Part shown: positions 21,225 through 32,883 of the stretch, one piece after another
Layout of the letters: the number at the start of each line of letters is the position of its first letter
Numbering within the stretch: the stretch's first letter is position 1
Source: Holtermanniella nyarrowii
Lineage: Eukaryota; Basidiomycota; Tremellomycetes; Holtermanniales
Direction of reading: 5' to 3'
Length of the DNA: 64,000 nt
Assembly: GCA_001600035.1 (NCBI GenBank)
Contig: BCIT01000008.1
Span: 458,836 to 522,835 of the forward strand
The notes under the pieces: generated by a model
Seen by the model: only the letters and a program-made list of their open reading frames with translations
Databases searched by the model: none
What the model was told of the DNA's origin: nothing
Translations under genes and position numbers: made by a program

Positions 21225-22338
21225 ATGCCTGCTCCACCACAGCCGCTTGCTACTTTGGCTCAGGTCTTGCATACGCCGTCAGCTAAGGATGGAGTGCCAG
21301 ATTGGCTTGAGAATGACTTGCGGGTCGTTGGATGCATGATGATACAAGAAGCTGGGATCTTGATGAAACTGTGAGCATGAGAACGCCTCCTATCCAACTT
21401 CAACTCAGTGCTGACGCTTTCAGACCACAGTCGACAATGGCCACGGCTCAGGTCCTATTCCAACGCTTCTTCTACGTCAGCTCACTCTCCTCATTCGGAG
21501 TCAATGTGCGTCGAGCAACGCTGGTTGAATAACAGACGCTGACAAGTAGGACATCTCCATCTCAGCCCTCTACCTATCATCCAAACTCAACGAAACACCC
21601 CTCAAAATTCGCGACCTCATCAACGTCTACATCCTCCTCACTTCGCGAATAAGCCATATCCTCTCTCTCCCATCCGATCAACCTCTACCGACACGCCTGG
21701 GCTCTAATATCGGAAGTCTCGAGCACGGTTGGGAGTTTACTCCGCCTGGTTACCATGCCGAAGCTTTCTGGGACTGTACGTTGGCTCAGGCTGGCAATTG
21801 TGCTGACATGTCAAGGGAAAGATACAATGGTCGTGTCTGAGATCCAGATCCTCAAGAGACTAGGCTTCAACATGCAAGTCGACTTGCCATATAGCCATGT
21901 CGTCAATTATTGCCGGATTCTTGACTTGATCGACCGACCAAAAGTCGTACAATCTTGCTGGGGTATTCTCAACGATGCGTATGTCTTCATATCTTCACTC
22001 CCAGTTTTTAACATCACAGACTCCTCACACCAATCTACACCCACCATCCACCTCCAACCTTAGCCTGCGCAGCCATTCTCCTCGTTACCCGGCTCCAAGA
22101 GATCCCCCTTCCAGCAGACTGGTGGGTCCTCTTCGATACAGATTACGAAGACCTTTGGACCTGCTGTGGTATCATTATGACGCTTTATCGAAAGTGGGGC
22201 ATCGGGGGAATGGAGGGATTGGAGAAATATGAAGGTGAAGATGGACAGAGGGATCAGAGGTATCGGAGGGCTTGGCTTTTGGCGGGCGGTGGGAGAAAGG
22301 CTGTGAGGGCTTGGGTATCTGAGACGAAGGCGTCATGA
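21225..22338 (+). CDS. Cyclin L family cyclin
   Basis: The start MPAPPQPLATLAQVLHTPSA is followed by the first cyclin fold: STMATAQVLFQRFFYVSS, then ALYLSSKLNETPLKIRDLI. The block WDWKDTMVVSEIQILKRLGF and PYSHVVNYC lead into the second fold, with ACAAILLVTRLQEIPLP. This arrangement matches cyclin L, which partners CDK11-type kinases in transcription and splicing; cyclin K/T is the alternative, but MATAQVLFQRFFY and the IRDLINV spacing favour L. It ends KAVRAWVSETKAS, without the long RS tail of animal cyclin L. Four short introns. Confidence 0.82.
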
Positions 22339-22466
22339 ATAGAGTTGAGTTTTGACTTGTTGCGTGTGCGTGGCGTGTTTGGGCGTAACAGGCTGTCTGT
22401 GATTACCGGGAGCTTGAGCTCGGTACCATCGACATCATTTCCAGATTCTCGCTCATCTCAACCACC

Positions 22467-23193
22467 ATGTCGGAGAAGGAAGATGTGGTGAGCAAGGTCT
22501 TCATTGAAAATGACGACACCGAAAGGCCTCCGCACTCGCCGCCAGACCTCTGTATCAAGGCGCATGATGAAGATGGGCGTGAACATCAATTCATGGTACA
22601 CGCTATCGTTCTAAGCTACCACTCGTACGTGCTGCCCTCTGGCAGATTTTAACGTGCAGGATTGTCATTAGGGACATGCTCTAAGTAGGCGACAACAAGG
22701 ATGTCCTTTCGCCTGAACGAGCAGACGTCATCGACTTGTGGCTGCGCTGTCTCTACGAGCAGGTCGACGAGAAACTTGGCTGCGAGGCGCGAGAAAGAGT
22801 CGACTCGCTCTGGGCTGTCGCGTTGAAATACGAGACAAAGAAGGCAGTGGCCAGAGCTCTTGCGTCCAGTCTGTGCTTGACGGGTTCCGACAAACGGGCT
22901 GAGCACGTCTGGATGTACAAGACAGCTGTGGCTATTCGGTCTACCCCTTTGGCCCAAGCCACGATCATCTCTGCCTTCCACAAAAGGTCTGGCACTTGGC
23001 AGCGTCCTGGCCGACTATGCTCCTACGAGACTTGGCTCGAACTCGCGAGATGACGGATGGCGAGATGCTGGCCATCGGAGAAGCAGGGAGGAAAGCTCTA
23101 TCTATAGCTCTCGATCGCAGGTACAGTGACACTTCTTATGACTTGGACAGAGTTACAGAGATGTCATCGGCGGCATTCGTGATGCCTTCGTAG
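22467..23193 (+). pseudogene. Decayed BTB/POZ-like gene (copy A)
   Basis: Clearly paralogous to the intact copy at 25,077. Exon 1 reads PPDLCIKAHDEDGREHQF and VHAIVLSYHS, then an intron of about 35 nt at the same position as in the intact copy. Exon 2 has a TAA shortly after IVIRDML, before VGDNKDVLSPE and VIDLWLRCLYEQ. The frame shifts again near 22,990-23,000, after which LAIGEAGRKALSIAL and the C-terminus match the intact copy. Two disruptions make it a probable pseudogene; an unusual intron could remove the stop but not obviously the shift. Confidence 0.65.
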
Positions 23194-23429
23194 AATCATC
23201 TGGCTAGGGTGATGTATCGCATTCGCGAGTGAGGTTCTACATCTCGCATCGGCGCCGGACGCGGTACGTCCCTTTGCGCAAGACCCAAATCTGCTGTCGC
23301 GAACTTCTTTCGCTTGAAGCATGTAATACAGGTAGGAAATAGTCTCAAGTTTGCGTGGTGGCCGCGTGTGAGTAGGCTTGATCTCCCCTTCATTGTCCAC
23401 AGCTTCTCTCATACCTCTTTTCAATCATC

Positions 23430-23720
23430 TCCGAGAAGCAATACTTTGCGACCAACGTCTTCACCTACCAGTGGGATACCGCGAAGCCTGCTCGCTCGCC
23501 GCCAGACGTTTATCTCAATGCAGATGACAAGAATGGGCGTAAAAACCAATTTGTGGTATACGTCAACGGTATCGATCATCGCTCGAGAGTGCGAAGGAGC
23601 ACTGCGGGGCCTGACAAGCAGCGCAGTCCGCTATGACATGTTCAAGTTAGCGACGTGAAGGAGGCTGTCTTGCCTGGAATCCATTGAGCTGTGGCTGCGC
23701 TGTCTAAGTTTAGAGGAGTG
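23430..23720 (+). pseudogene. BTB-like gene remnant (copy B)
   Basis: A fragment reading FTYQWDTAKPARSPPDVYL and NADDKNGRKNQFVVYV matches exon 1 of the BTB-like paralogues. Further on, ELWLRCLS at about 23,690-23,710 recalls the LWLRCLY block of exon 2, but the frame between is broken and the rest is missing. This is a third, heavily decayed copy in the cluster. Confidence 0.6.
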
Positions 23721-25076
23721 CAGTAGCCATGCATGTCATATAAATCAACGCAGTCGGTAGCTAAAGTGTACACTTGATAACAACCACAAGATCGGCTGCA
23801 TACACAATGCTATAGCGGATGGTATTGCAACAGTCGCCGCCACAGTGCATCAATCAATGCGACCATGCCCAGTCGACGACTGAATCTCAATTTGACCGAC
23901 TGAAGCAAGATCCCGTCTGGTCGGAGCATAACGATACACGGCTGGCAAAACCTCCTAACATTACAATAAGGGTCAAGCCGGGACCGACGTTCGAAGACGT
24001 TGCTCCGCCGGCCCCCACCTTGACTCGCTTGCTGTCCGCTTGTGTGTCTCGCCCGAGTGTTCCGCTAACACATCATTCTGACCCTCGCCTGGTGAAGCCT
24101 CCTCATTCGTAACGTCAGCTCCAGGTGTTCTTGTCTCCTGTTGACGAGCTCGGGCGCGCTGCCAGCACTGCAGCCTCGGGTTGCTTCCCGTTCACACGAG
24201 GACTAAGCGCGTCTTCGTTGGCAGTCTCAACATCGACAAAAGAGACAGTCGGTTTGCACGCTCCCGCATCAGCTGTGACCTTAGCCTCGGTCTCAGCCTC
24301 TCAGGCGGCGATTGTTGAGTCTCCGAAGCAGCAGTTTCGAAACCCGGCCAGCTTCGATGCAAGCCGGGCAGTTGTTCGGCTCCGCATCGACCGCGGCAGT
24401 GGACATGTGGCATGACGTGAGCCCACTTCTGCTCTGACCTCACACTCCGTAAGCTAGCGCAAGCGCCAGATCTCTGCCCGCAAGTCAGGCAGTTCAGGTG
24501 CCGCTGCTCGCCTCGTCGCGTTGCCTGATGACTCGCCAAGAATTTGATGATGGACTGCGCGTCGCATGCATGGTAGCTTGGGTTCCGAGGAGGAAGATCA
24601 TGGAGGACGAGCAATGGATGTGTTGGTTATGCTGAGGAGCTTGAGGTTTTGTCTACATGCCTGCAATTTCAGTTCCAAAGTCATCGAACCACAGTTTACT
24701 GCCTTGCTTTTCTGCGCCATCGAAAGTGCACACCGAGTTTCACCACACTCACCTGCGAGTCCAGGATCTACAAAAACCCTCCCTTAACATCATCTACTAG
24801 CTGTTCGCTTCGGAGCGAGCTCGCCAGCTCGCACCTATCATATACTTTCTCGGCTGAGTGGGAGCAATTCCAACTCTTTCGGGCAAGAGCTCCAAGACAT
24901 CCAAGCCGCAAATATTGTCTTCGCGGCGTCATCATGGCGTTTTGCGGAGCGCTTGCTTCAAATCCAGGATCTTTCTGAGTCTTGTGGCTGATGGTTGTGG
25001 CTGATTACAGTCCACACATCGATCGCCCAGCCCGCATCGCAGGAAGGATGTCGTTTCTACAAAGAGAACAACCATC
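23721..25076. other. Gene-poor stretch between BTB copies
   Basis: No supported gene. Two adjacent plus-strand frames (23,819-24,112 and 24,125-24,415) are Pro/Ser/Ala-rich without motifs; they lie one after the other and could be pieces of a single decayed gene, but nothing identifies it. The rest holds only short frames. Confidence 0.4.
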
Positions 25077-25848
25077 ATGGCTGCCAAAGAAGACGGCCCA
25101 CTCTCCATCGTGGACGAGACGCCCGATGCAATCAAGGTCACAGTCTTCAACTTCACAACAGATCCGAAGTGTTTGTTGCCTCCAGACTTTTGCCTCAAGA
25201 CGGAGGACAATGAAGGCCGAGAGCATCACTTCAAAGTGCATTTTGCGATCTTGATGGCAAACTCGTGAGTTGTCTCTTCATTGCGGTCGGCGATAACTAA
25301 CGTCAAGTGCAACACTTGTAGACATGAACGATTGCGATGGTGGCCGGGAAGTGTCTCTTCCCGATCCGCCATCGATCGTCGAGCTTTGGCTGCGCTGCTT
25401 GTACAAGCAGGCTACCTTTGCTCCCTGCGACGTTGCGCGGTCGATGGCCCGGTCTCTCTTGGACTTCGGGGACAAGTACGGCGCCACCGAATCGATACTG
25501 TCCGTGATGGTCAAAGAGGCCTTGTCACTGGCTCTCAGTGGAACCACCAAGACTCAGGAGCAACTCGTTTACATGTTCATGGTGGCCATGGCCGTCAAGT
25601 CTATCGATCTAGCGCGTGCGACCATCGGGCTATCGTATGTGAGCTCCCGCGATGTGTACCAACACTATAACTATACAACATTGTTGAGTCCCTCGAGGCT
25701 CTCGGAGGCGCAAGAAGACTTGATCGGGCGCAAGGGGACTAAACAACTGTGGATCGCCCTTCAAAATTGCTATGAAGACTCGTTATCCGAGCCCTCAGTC
25801 TCGTCGATCATCTCAAAACCCAAAGCTGCATTCAAGATGCCAAAGTGA
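25077..25848 (+). CDS. BTB/POZ-like protein (copy C, intact)
   Basis: Starts MAAKEDGPLSIVDETPDAIK; exon 1 contains PPDFCLKTEDNEGREHHFKV and HFAILMANS, the beta-strand and helix pattern of a BTB fold (ligand stated, then V-H-x-x-I-L). A roughly 43-nt intron with a CTAAC branch joins to ATLVDMNDCDGGREVSLPD and then IVELWLRCLYKQ, a long alpha-helical region, ending KPKAAFKMPK. About 240 residues. Basidiomycete genomes carry expanded families of such short BTB proteins of unknown role; some BTB proteins are Cullin-3 adaptors, but nothing here shows that. It is the only copy of the three with an unbroken frame. Confidence 0.72.
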
Positions 25849-27080
25849 TGAAGAGGTGAGTTATTTGGTGGAACCCGCAACCGAGACGCTGAGAAATGGA
25901 AGATCATGCACGGGCTGCGACGGGCGGAAGAAGGGATGTTAAGAGTATCAGAGATGTCATACGTTGCGCGTGGAGCTCGATCTGGGCTGCTATTGCCACT
26001 CTCTCTGGCAGTTTTAACATTGCCGTCAGATGCTCGAGCCTTGAATCTGATCCGCAGCAATATAGGAGCGGCCGGCGCCCTGGCATATCAAGTGAACAAG
26101 TGAAGGTGTTCTATGCATACGATACTGCGATCTCGCAGCATCTCATCACTGCCGCTCAGATTCGCCACACATGGTCTCCTTGATTGTAGGAATCTTGTTG
26201 CAGCTTTCTACGTTCCAGATGGAGTTTGTTATTCGAGTGTCACCCATCCCAGACGCTGGGTTGGGCCATGCAAATCCTCTGGATATTCGGCTCTCTGCCT
26301 CGACGCCGTGCATGTTGGACAGAGGACTTTCAAGACTCTTTGTTGGTGACGAGACGCACACGTCGATCATTATCGTTTTGGGCCAGTCTTCAGGGTCTGT
26401 CAGCTTGGCCTCTTGGATCAGGATTGCGTTTGTGAGAAGGGGATCTGAGGCTTCTGGGCTGTCGAGAAGATACCTATGTTGCGTTTGCGCAGTTGGAATA
26501 TACGCGGAGCTAGCTAGCGAGGACCAGCAGTATCGTTTCGTGAAAGGATGACGCACAGGCTTCTATGGAGCATTCAACAGCGTTGAGTAAAGCTGCCACT
26601 GATCGAGGAAGGCGCTACTGCCGGACTAATCCGGCTGCGACCCGAACCGGTGACGTCAAGACTTGCTTCTTTTGAAGATCTGTCTATAATATGAGGTTGA
26701 TCGGCCCTAAGAAAAGCAAGCTAAGCTGCAGGTCTCAGGTCTCCAGTCTCTCTCATGTAGACATTGACGCCAAGATGCAGCTTATACTGTATACAGATTG
26801 TTCGCAAGGCTCTTAGTGGCTAGCATGTACCTCGTTCTTCCATTCCTTCTCATTCCTCGATCGGCCCCACCGGGACGTCGTACATATCTCCGAGAAGTTC
26901 TTGGCCTGCCCTGACCCGAAATGGACTCAGGGTCCAAGTTGAACAGCTGATCATAGCGGCACTCTGTCAATTTCGTCATTTCCCCGCTTCGAACCGTGAA
27001 ATGTCTCGAGTGACTTTGATAGGTCATTTCGGGTACATAATCAGACCTGGTTCTTGAATCCAACTCTTTATACATCCACC
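25849..27080. other. Gene-poor stretch upstream of the trehalase gene
   Basis: Between 26,146 and 26,556 both strands are open for over 120 codons, but neither frame shows a motif or clear start context; the minus frame (136 codons, with KLTDPEDWPKTIMIDVCVSS) looks slightly more protein-like. A TCTATAATATG TATA-like sequence lies near 26,683 with no obvious gene behind it. The last few hundred bases should be the trehalase promoter. Confidence 0.35.
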
Positions 27081-30000
27081 ATGACAAGACCACCCATCGC
27101 GACTTCATGGGCACTCTTGTGTCTCTTGGTGACTGTCAGCCCTTCAGCGGCTCAGTCATCACCGTATGTAACAGCTCGCACCGCTCGAGAGCTGACATAG
27201 CCTGCAGTGTTGAACTCACCTCTGCCTTGTCGTCTGTTCTGGCAGCTAGCGCCAGCCCAAGTGCAGGTGCTTCAGCTGTAGCCAGCTCGGCAGAGTCAGT
27301 AGCTTCATCAGCTGCATCGGTCGCCAGCTCTGCACTCGAGTCGGCTTCTTCAGCAGCGGCTTCAAACGTCGATTCCGTGTCCTCCGCCGTCTCTTCAGGC
27401 GTCGCTTCAGCATCGTCTGCTGCTTCCTCAGTCGGCGCAGTCGTGAGCGAGAGTGTGACCTCGGCTGCTTCTGCCGTTTCTTCGGGAGCTGCTTCAGCGA
27501 GTGATGTTGTCAGTGGTGCTACTGGCTCGGCTGTTGCCGCAACCTCCGCTGCTGTCACTGGAACTGCGGCAGTGATCCCATCTGGTACGATGGCGCCCTC
27601 AGTTACAGTCACCCGTCCGGTGCAAACGGCCGTACCATCCCCAACAGGCTCACTCGACACCCCGATCGAGGACCAGGAGATCATTCCTCCCCAGCAACGT
27701 ACGTCACATCAATAGCGAGTGCAGCACAAGCTGATGTCTCAGAATGGTGCAACGGCGGAGAAGACGCACCATGGTGTCCGGGACTGGTACATTGCCGCAT
27801 CCGAGATTTAGCCGGCTGACGTCTGCAGCTTCTCCAGGATGTTCAGCTCTCGCGCATCTTCCCTGATTCCAAGGTGAGTCTATCACGCGAAGACGCAGAA
27901 GCATCTGGCTAACGTTTAGACATTTGTAGACAAGGTATGCGGCAGATCACTAGCAGTGACAGTCGGTGCTGATGTCGCCAGCCTACGATCAACTCGACTG
28001 AAGCAACTCAAGCTGTATGTCTGCATCACGACTTTCACCATTCTAACAATCTAGGCGTTCGAGGCTCTCGGCGAAAACGTCACGCTCGGAGACATCACCG
28101 ACTTTGTCAACAACAACTTTGTCAGTACCACTTCACTCTCTCCCTCGCGGATGCTGACATGCATTGCAGAAGGGCGAAGGCCAAGAACTCACCGCAGTGG
28201 AGATTCAAGGCTTCAACCCGTCTCCAGCAATCCTCGACAATGTTCAAGATCCTCTTTACAAGGGTTTCGTATCGACTGTCAACGGCTACTGGACCAACTT
28301 GATTCGGTGCGTCTTCATCTGCGCGCTGAGTTGAGCATGAGAGCTGACGGGTACAAGCGAGACGAACGAGAGCGCTGTCTGTGGTTCGCCTGAAGGTGAT
28401 GGTGCTTGCGAGAGCAGCTTGATTCCTTTCAACAATACTATCGTCGTGCCAGGCGGCCGTTACCGCGAGGTTTACTACTGGTGAGTCACTTGCATGATGA
28501 AGATTGCTGACGAATCAGGGACACTGTGCGTATCAGCTTGAGTGACAAGGACAACTTGCTGACACTTCTCTTTGTAGTACTGGGTTCTTGGTAAGTCTTA
28601 TTTCTTTTGCCGCGCATCATCTGACCGGGCGCAGAGGGTCTTCTCAAGTCTGAGCTTTACGACTACGCCAACGACCTCTTGCAGAACTTTATGGATTTGA
28701 TCGAGGTTGGTCTCTTGATGGCAAAAACGGCGCTGACTTCCAGCTCTACGGCTTCATCCCTAATGGAGGCCGCAAGTACTACCTCAACCGCTCTCAGCCA
28801 CCAGTCTTCATTCAAATGCTCGACGCATACGTCAAGGAGACCGGCAACACTACCATCCTCGACCGTGCGCTTCCTCTCGCCTCGGCCGAAATGGAGTGGT
28901 GGAAGGTCAATCGCACTATCGACGTCACATCGCCATACACCAACACTTCATACCGCGTCGCTCACTTTGCCGTCATCAACTCTGCCCCTCGTCCCGAAGG
29001 CTACGTCGAGGACATTGATGTCGCTCTCGGAGCTCAGCCACCTTTCAACCTCACTCAGCAGGCTGACATCTATTCTGAGCTTGCATCTGGTGCCGAGTCT
29101 GGATGGGACTACACTTCTAGGTGGTGCAAGGAGCCACTTGGTAACATTACCGACAACAGTGTACCTCTGAGGACCCTGAATGTCCGATCAATCATTCCCG
29201 TCGATTTGACTTCGCTTCTTGCTGGTGATCACGCTCTGGTGAGTCTTCTCAACACTTCTGTGCCGTACTGACGCACCAGCTCGCCAACCTCTGGGAACTC
29301 TGGCTTAACTCTGACGTCGAAGAGTCAGCCAAGTCAAATTACTCGTGGAAGCCCGACTATCACCGCAGCGAAGCCACCGAGTTCACCAACGCTGTCCTTG
29401 ACCTCCACTGGGACCCCACCAAGTCCTTCTTCTACGACTTCAACATGACTTCAAACGAGAGGACCGAAAACTACAGCCCAGCTGGTCTTTGGCCTCTTTG
29501 GCAGAACATCACCCCTCCTGTGCTTGTGAACAACGACACTGAGGCTTTGAAGGTCTTTGCGGGTGTGCGCTACCTTCTCGACAAGTATGTCGGTATCCCG
29601 AGTGTCGCCACTGTTATTCCTACCGGTCTTAACTGGGGTGAGTGCTTGGACTAGCAGGACTGTACTGAAATCCAGACTTCCCTAATGCATGGCCTCCTCA
29701 TCTCTTTACCTCCATCAAAGCACTTGACGCAATCACACGTGCCAACCCAGACGCCTCGATCTGGAACTCGTCCGTGTCCTTTGTCGATGTACCCGAGGGA
29801 CAGTTTGGAGTCGCAGAGAGTGACCTTCCTGAGCAGCCTACCGACACTATTGGCAACACATCTGTCGCGATTCAGGAGGCGGACGGCAAGCCTTGGCCTT
29901 TGGCTTTGCAGATTGCCTACAGCAAGCGGTCAGTTGAAGCGGCACCATTGAATTGTCGCTGATGATCCCAGTTACATGCAGTCTGCCTTTTGCTCCTGGT

Positions 30001-30516
30001 ACAGTGCGCAAATGATAGCCCTATTGAACCTTCTGACGTCGACTAGGTACTGGTGGCTCTCTCGAGGGTGTCCTCTCCCAGCTGCCTCTATCCGACTTGA
30101 ACGCTACTGGCACCTATGCCACGGATCCCTCCACTGGAGACCTCCCTCTTGGTATTATGTTTGAGAAGGTACGACATTGTCAATGGGTGACTGTAATCTG
30201 ACTAGCAGTTCTCCGTTGCTGACCCGGACGCTGCTGGAGGTGGTGGTGAATACACCGGTAAGTCGGCTCTGAAGAAGATGAACTTTTATTGACTTTATTC
30301 AGTGCAGACCGGATTTGGCTGGACCAACGGTGTCGGTGAGTTGCAGCGTGCTATCCCTTGTGAAGCTGACCGCCAGCCCTCTGGGTCGCTGGCGTGTACG
30401 GCGAATACCTTTCGGCGCCAACTTGCCCGTTGATCCCGATTGTCGAGAACAACGCGACCACAGCTGCAAACGGCACGACTTTGTTCGCCGGCTACAGGAT
30501 CCCGAAAGGTCACTAG
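27081..30516 (+). CDS. Secreted GH37 trehalase
   Basis: Hydrolyses trehalose to glucose outside the cell. It starts with a signal peptide, MTRPPIATSWALLCLLVTVS, followed by about 120 residues of Ser/Ala/Val-rich low complexity (27,215-27,580), probably an O-glycosylated stalk. The GH37 domain begins WCNGGEDAPWCPG and IFPDSKTFVDKP. Signature 1 is PGGRYREVYYWDTYWVLEGL, signature 2 is LNWDFPNAWPP, and the C-terminal catalytic block is GGGGEYTVQTGFGWTNGV. Many N-x-S/T sites support secretion. About 15 introns, several clustered tightly at 27,700-28,650. It ends FAGYRIPKGH with no GPI signal. The signal peptide and N-glycan sites distinguish it from cytosolic neutral trehalase. Confidence 0.92.
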
Positions 30517-31076
30517 TTTTTGTGGGCGAGACAGGACATTTAAGTGAAAGAGATCGAGAAGAAGTGAAAGTGAAGTATAATACATGATGAGATCGTGTTT
30601 GTTCAGCCGCTTGCGTCCATACCAAGTGACATTATTGTGCTCATGCATGAAGTGTTGAAGAAGGCTCCACGCACAAATGAAAAGAAGATAAAGTTCCTAG
30701 CCGGGAATCCCTGAGATTTGCTGAGCAATGAGAGAGACATTTGCCACTTTGGTTAGGCATGCGGCTTGGCGCAACTATTGTGAGGGAAACCCCGGAACTA
30801 AACCCAAGCCTAACGAATTCGGCAAACTCTATTTCGAGCAAGCTGGGCAAAAGGGTTCCGACGTTGGTGCCCACTATCGTTAACCACGAATTCATGACTT
30901 GGAAAAGAGAGGCGTTCTATCAAAAGAGGTTATCGGAGCATTGTCGACCCCTGCTCACTAGCGACGCTTGCAAATTCAAAACTCTTGTCACTCACTTGTA
31001 CGTGCGCACTTGTACAGTCAAAGCTGCGACTGTCTCTTCCACAGCGGCTATGACTACAAACAAACAAAAAGAACGA

Positions 31077-31205
31077 CATGATGCGCTCCTCCCAAACGAG
31101 CACATCATGCCGTTCTTCTTCACTGTCAGGGAGGGCCGTGAGGCACTTTCATGCCTCACGCCGAGGTCAGCCGCTTGAAAGCGGATCAGACTTATAGCTG
31201 ACCTC
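31077..31205. repeat. Cluster of three short inverted repeats
   Basis: Reading rightwards: CATGATG (31,077) pairs with CATCATG (31,103), extended by GCTC/GAGC; CGTGAGGCA (31,137) pairs perfectly with TGCCTCACG (31,152) around a 6-nt loop; and GAGGTCAGC (31,163) pairs with GCTGACCTC (31,197), enclosing a smaller CCGCTT/AAGCGG hairpin. They lie just upstream of a TATA box and could form RNA hairpins or bind dimeric regulators. Confidence 0.6.
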
Positions 31206-31232
31206 AGATGTTCGAAGGGTGTGAAAGGTAGG

Positions 31233-31240
31233 TATATAAA
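31233..31240 (+). promoter_or_regulatory. TATA box upstream of the gene at 31,534
   Basis: TATATAAA followed by GGCC, about 300 bp before the ATG at 31,534. If used, the transcript would carry a long 5' leader or a leader intron. Confidence 0.4.
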
Positions 31241-31533
31241 GGCCAACACTGGCGACAACGCTAAGTAATTACGATCCGCGGATTTTGAAAGGCAGCGCTT
31301 GCACGTGGCTGTGGCGCCCATCACATCTGCAGACCAAGAGCTTTTGCTGACTGAAGGGGAAGGTAGTCACTTGGCATCGGGTGTATTCCTAATCGCTGCC
31401 ACCCTGAATTCTCGACCGCAGATTGGACCTTGAACACGTTCAACTTGCGACACCTGCCAACATCATTCATTCTCAATCGCTCCTAAACTTGGACACAGCC
31501 TGCTAAAGCATCATCAAACCAGAACAGGCAACC

Positions 31534-32360
31534 ATGAACCTAAGCGACAAGATAAAACACCTCAAAGTCAAGACCAAGCCCGGCCACTCGAGACTACTGG
31601 ACTTCCTCAACCGTTTCAACGCCACAGATGAGTTTCTTGAGTGACCTCACGCTGATATTGAATAGATGAGCTCAGCAGCAAGCTCGAGGACGTCAGGCTG
31701 GATAACAAGTCCGACGTACTACCGCCGACCCCTTCCACCGCAGGCACTACCCCATCTGGCTCGGAGTTTGTACGTGGTGTCGCTTGTGTCGGACTGAGGC
31801 ACCCCCGCTACTTTACCCTTGCGATGAGCAAGCTCTTTGTGCAAGGTCTCTAGGATCTAGAAGCCAAAGGTCTCGAGCAAAGGGCTCTATATAAAATACA
31901 ATGGACTGGTGAGCTGGTTGTGGCTTAAAACGAGAACAAGGCTGACAAACAGACGGATGAGATGACAGCCAAATGGCAGTTCGATACGCTTGGTGCCGAA
32001 AGCCTCATGGCCTCGGAGATAGTCAACCTGGTGACTTCGATGGGAGCGCACAACCTGAGCTGGGGCGTGTTGTCTGCTCACGAGCACTGTCTAGTTGTCA
32101 AAAGAGAAGTGCGAGGACCTGGTGCGGGCGTGTTCGTGGTCAGTCCTACGATCGGCAACGACGGTGCTGTGACGGCCGCAGTGCAGCTCATGTTGGGATG
32201 TGCGGAGACGTATTCGGAAAAGTTTGTTGCTGCTGGATATCCCGCGCTACCTCCTCACATTGCAATTGAAAGGGAGCCAGGTGCAGGAGAGGGTGAGTTT
32301 CAGATGGAGGCCATCAACGCTGACTGGCAGGCTGCCGCGGGAGACCAGATTGTTGTCTGA
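31534..32360 (+). CDS. Unrecognised protein of about 200 aa
   Basis: I do not recognise the family. Splicing three introns gives MNLSDKIKHLKVKTKPGHSR, a linker with LPPTPSTAGTTPSG, then GLYIKYNGL and an alpha/beta-looking C-terminal domain: AESLMASEIVNLVTSMGAHN, LVVKREVRGPGAGVFVVSP and AAVQLMLGCAETYSEKFVAA, ending AAGDQIVV. It is soluble, with no signal peptide and a basic N-terminus. The last exon (31,953-32,360) is the best supported; the first intron junction (about 35 nt, ending near 31,676) is the least certain. Confidence 0.6.
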
Positions 32361-32883
32361 AGCTTGTCCATACCTGATGATGAATGTACATATTCTCACG
32401 CTTGGGCACTCTAATCTGCTCGAGAAGCATGGTCGAAGGTTGCTCCGCCACTTTGGATGTTACGATCTCCTCCATGCCTAGATTTTACTTCGCAGTGAGA
32501 CTCGATGCTGAATCTCGGTTTGTCTGAAACATACGAAGCTAAGTAAGGCCGTCGAAAGAATGATACCTGTGCGGTCTGCAAGTTCTTGCGAACCCTACCT
32601 CACAGGGTCGATCACCGTACACTGAACTGGTTGCGGATGCGACCGGCTGAAGAAAACGGCACTCGCTCACACGGAGCATTGCGACCTTATATGCGAGTCA
32701 GCGTGGCCATCGGTCAAGCTCCCCGAGGATTCAGCCTACTACGGTCTGGAAGCGAGAGGAAGCATGGTCCGTAGGAAGAGAGAGAAGCACATCCATGTCG
32801 TCGACAATCATGATAAGAGTACAATTGAACCAGCAAAGCAAACACCGCGTCCCCTGTACCTCACCTACTCGGTAGGCTTAGGA
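32361..32883. other. Intergenic region, no supported gene
   Basis: About 520 bp between convergently transcribed genes. It has only short frames in several phases and no motif or repeat that I could find. Confidence 0.4.

Larger units (their letters stand above)
30517..31533. other. Intergenic region with structured inverted repeats
   Basis: About 1 kb without a supported gene. A plus-strand frame of 145 codons (30,741-31,178) begins at a TTG and runs through the inverted repeats, so I do not call it. Three inverted repeats lie at 31,077-31,205, and a TATATAAA box at 31,233, about 300 bp before the next ATG. Confidence 0.45.

Noticed and set aside
23819-24415. Two adjacent Pro/Ser-rich ORFs as genes
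   Set aside because: Low-complexity composition, no motif, no good start context and no recognisable splice join.
26146-26556. Overlapping ORFs of 126 and 136 codons on opposite strands
   Set aside because: Neither has a motif, a paralogue in the window or a clear promoter; one may be real but I cannot choose.
30741-31178. 145-codon plus-strand ORF
   Set aside because: Its first codon is TTG, it has no motif and it crosses the inverted-repeat cluster.
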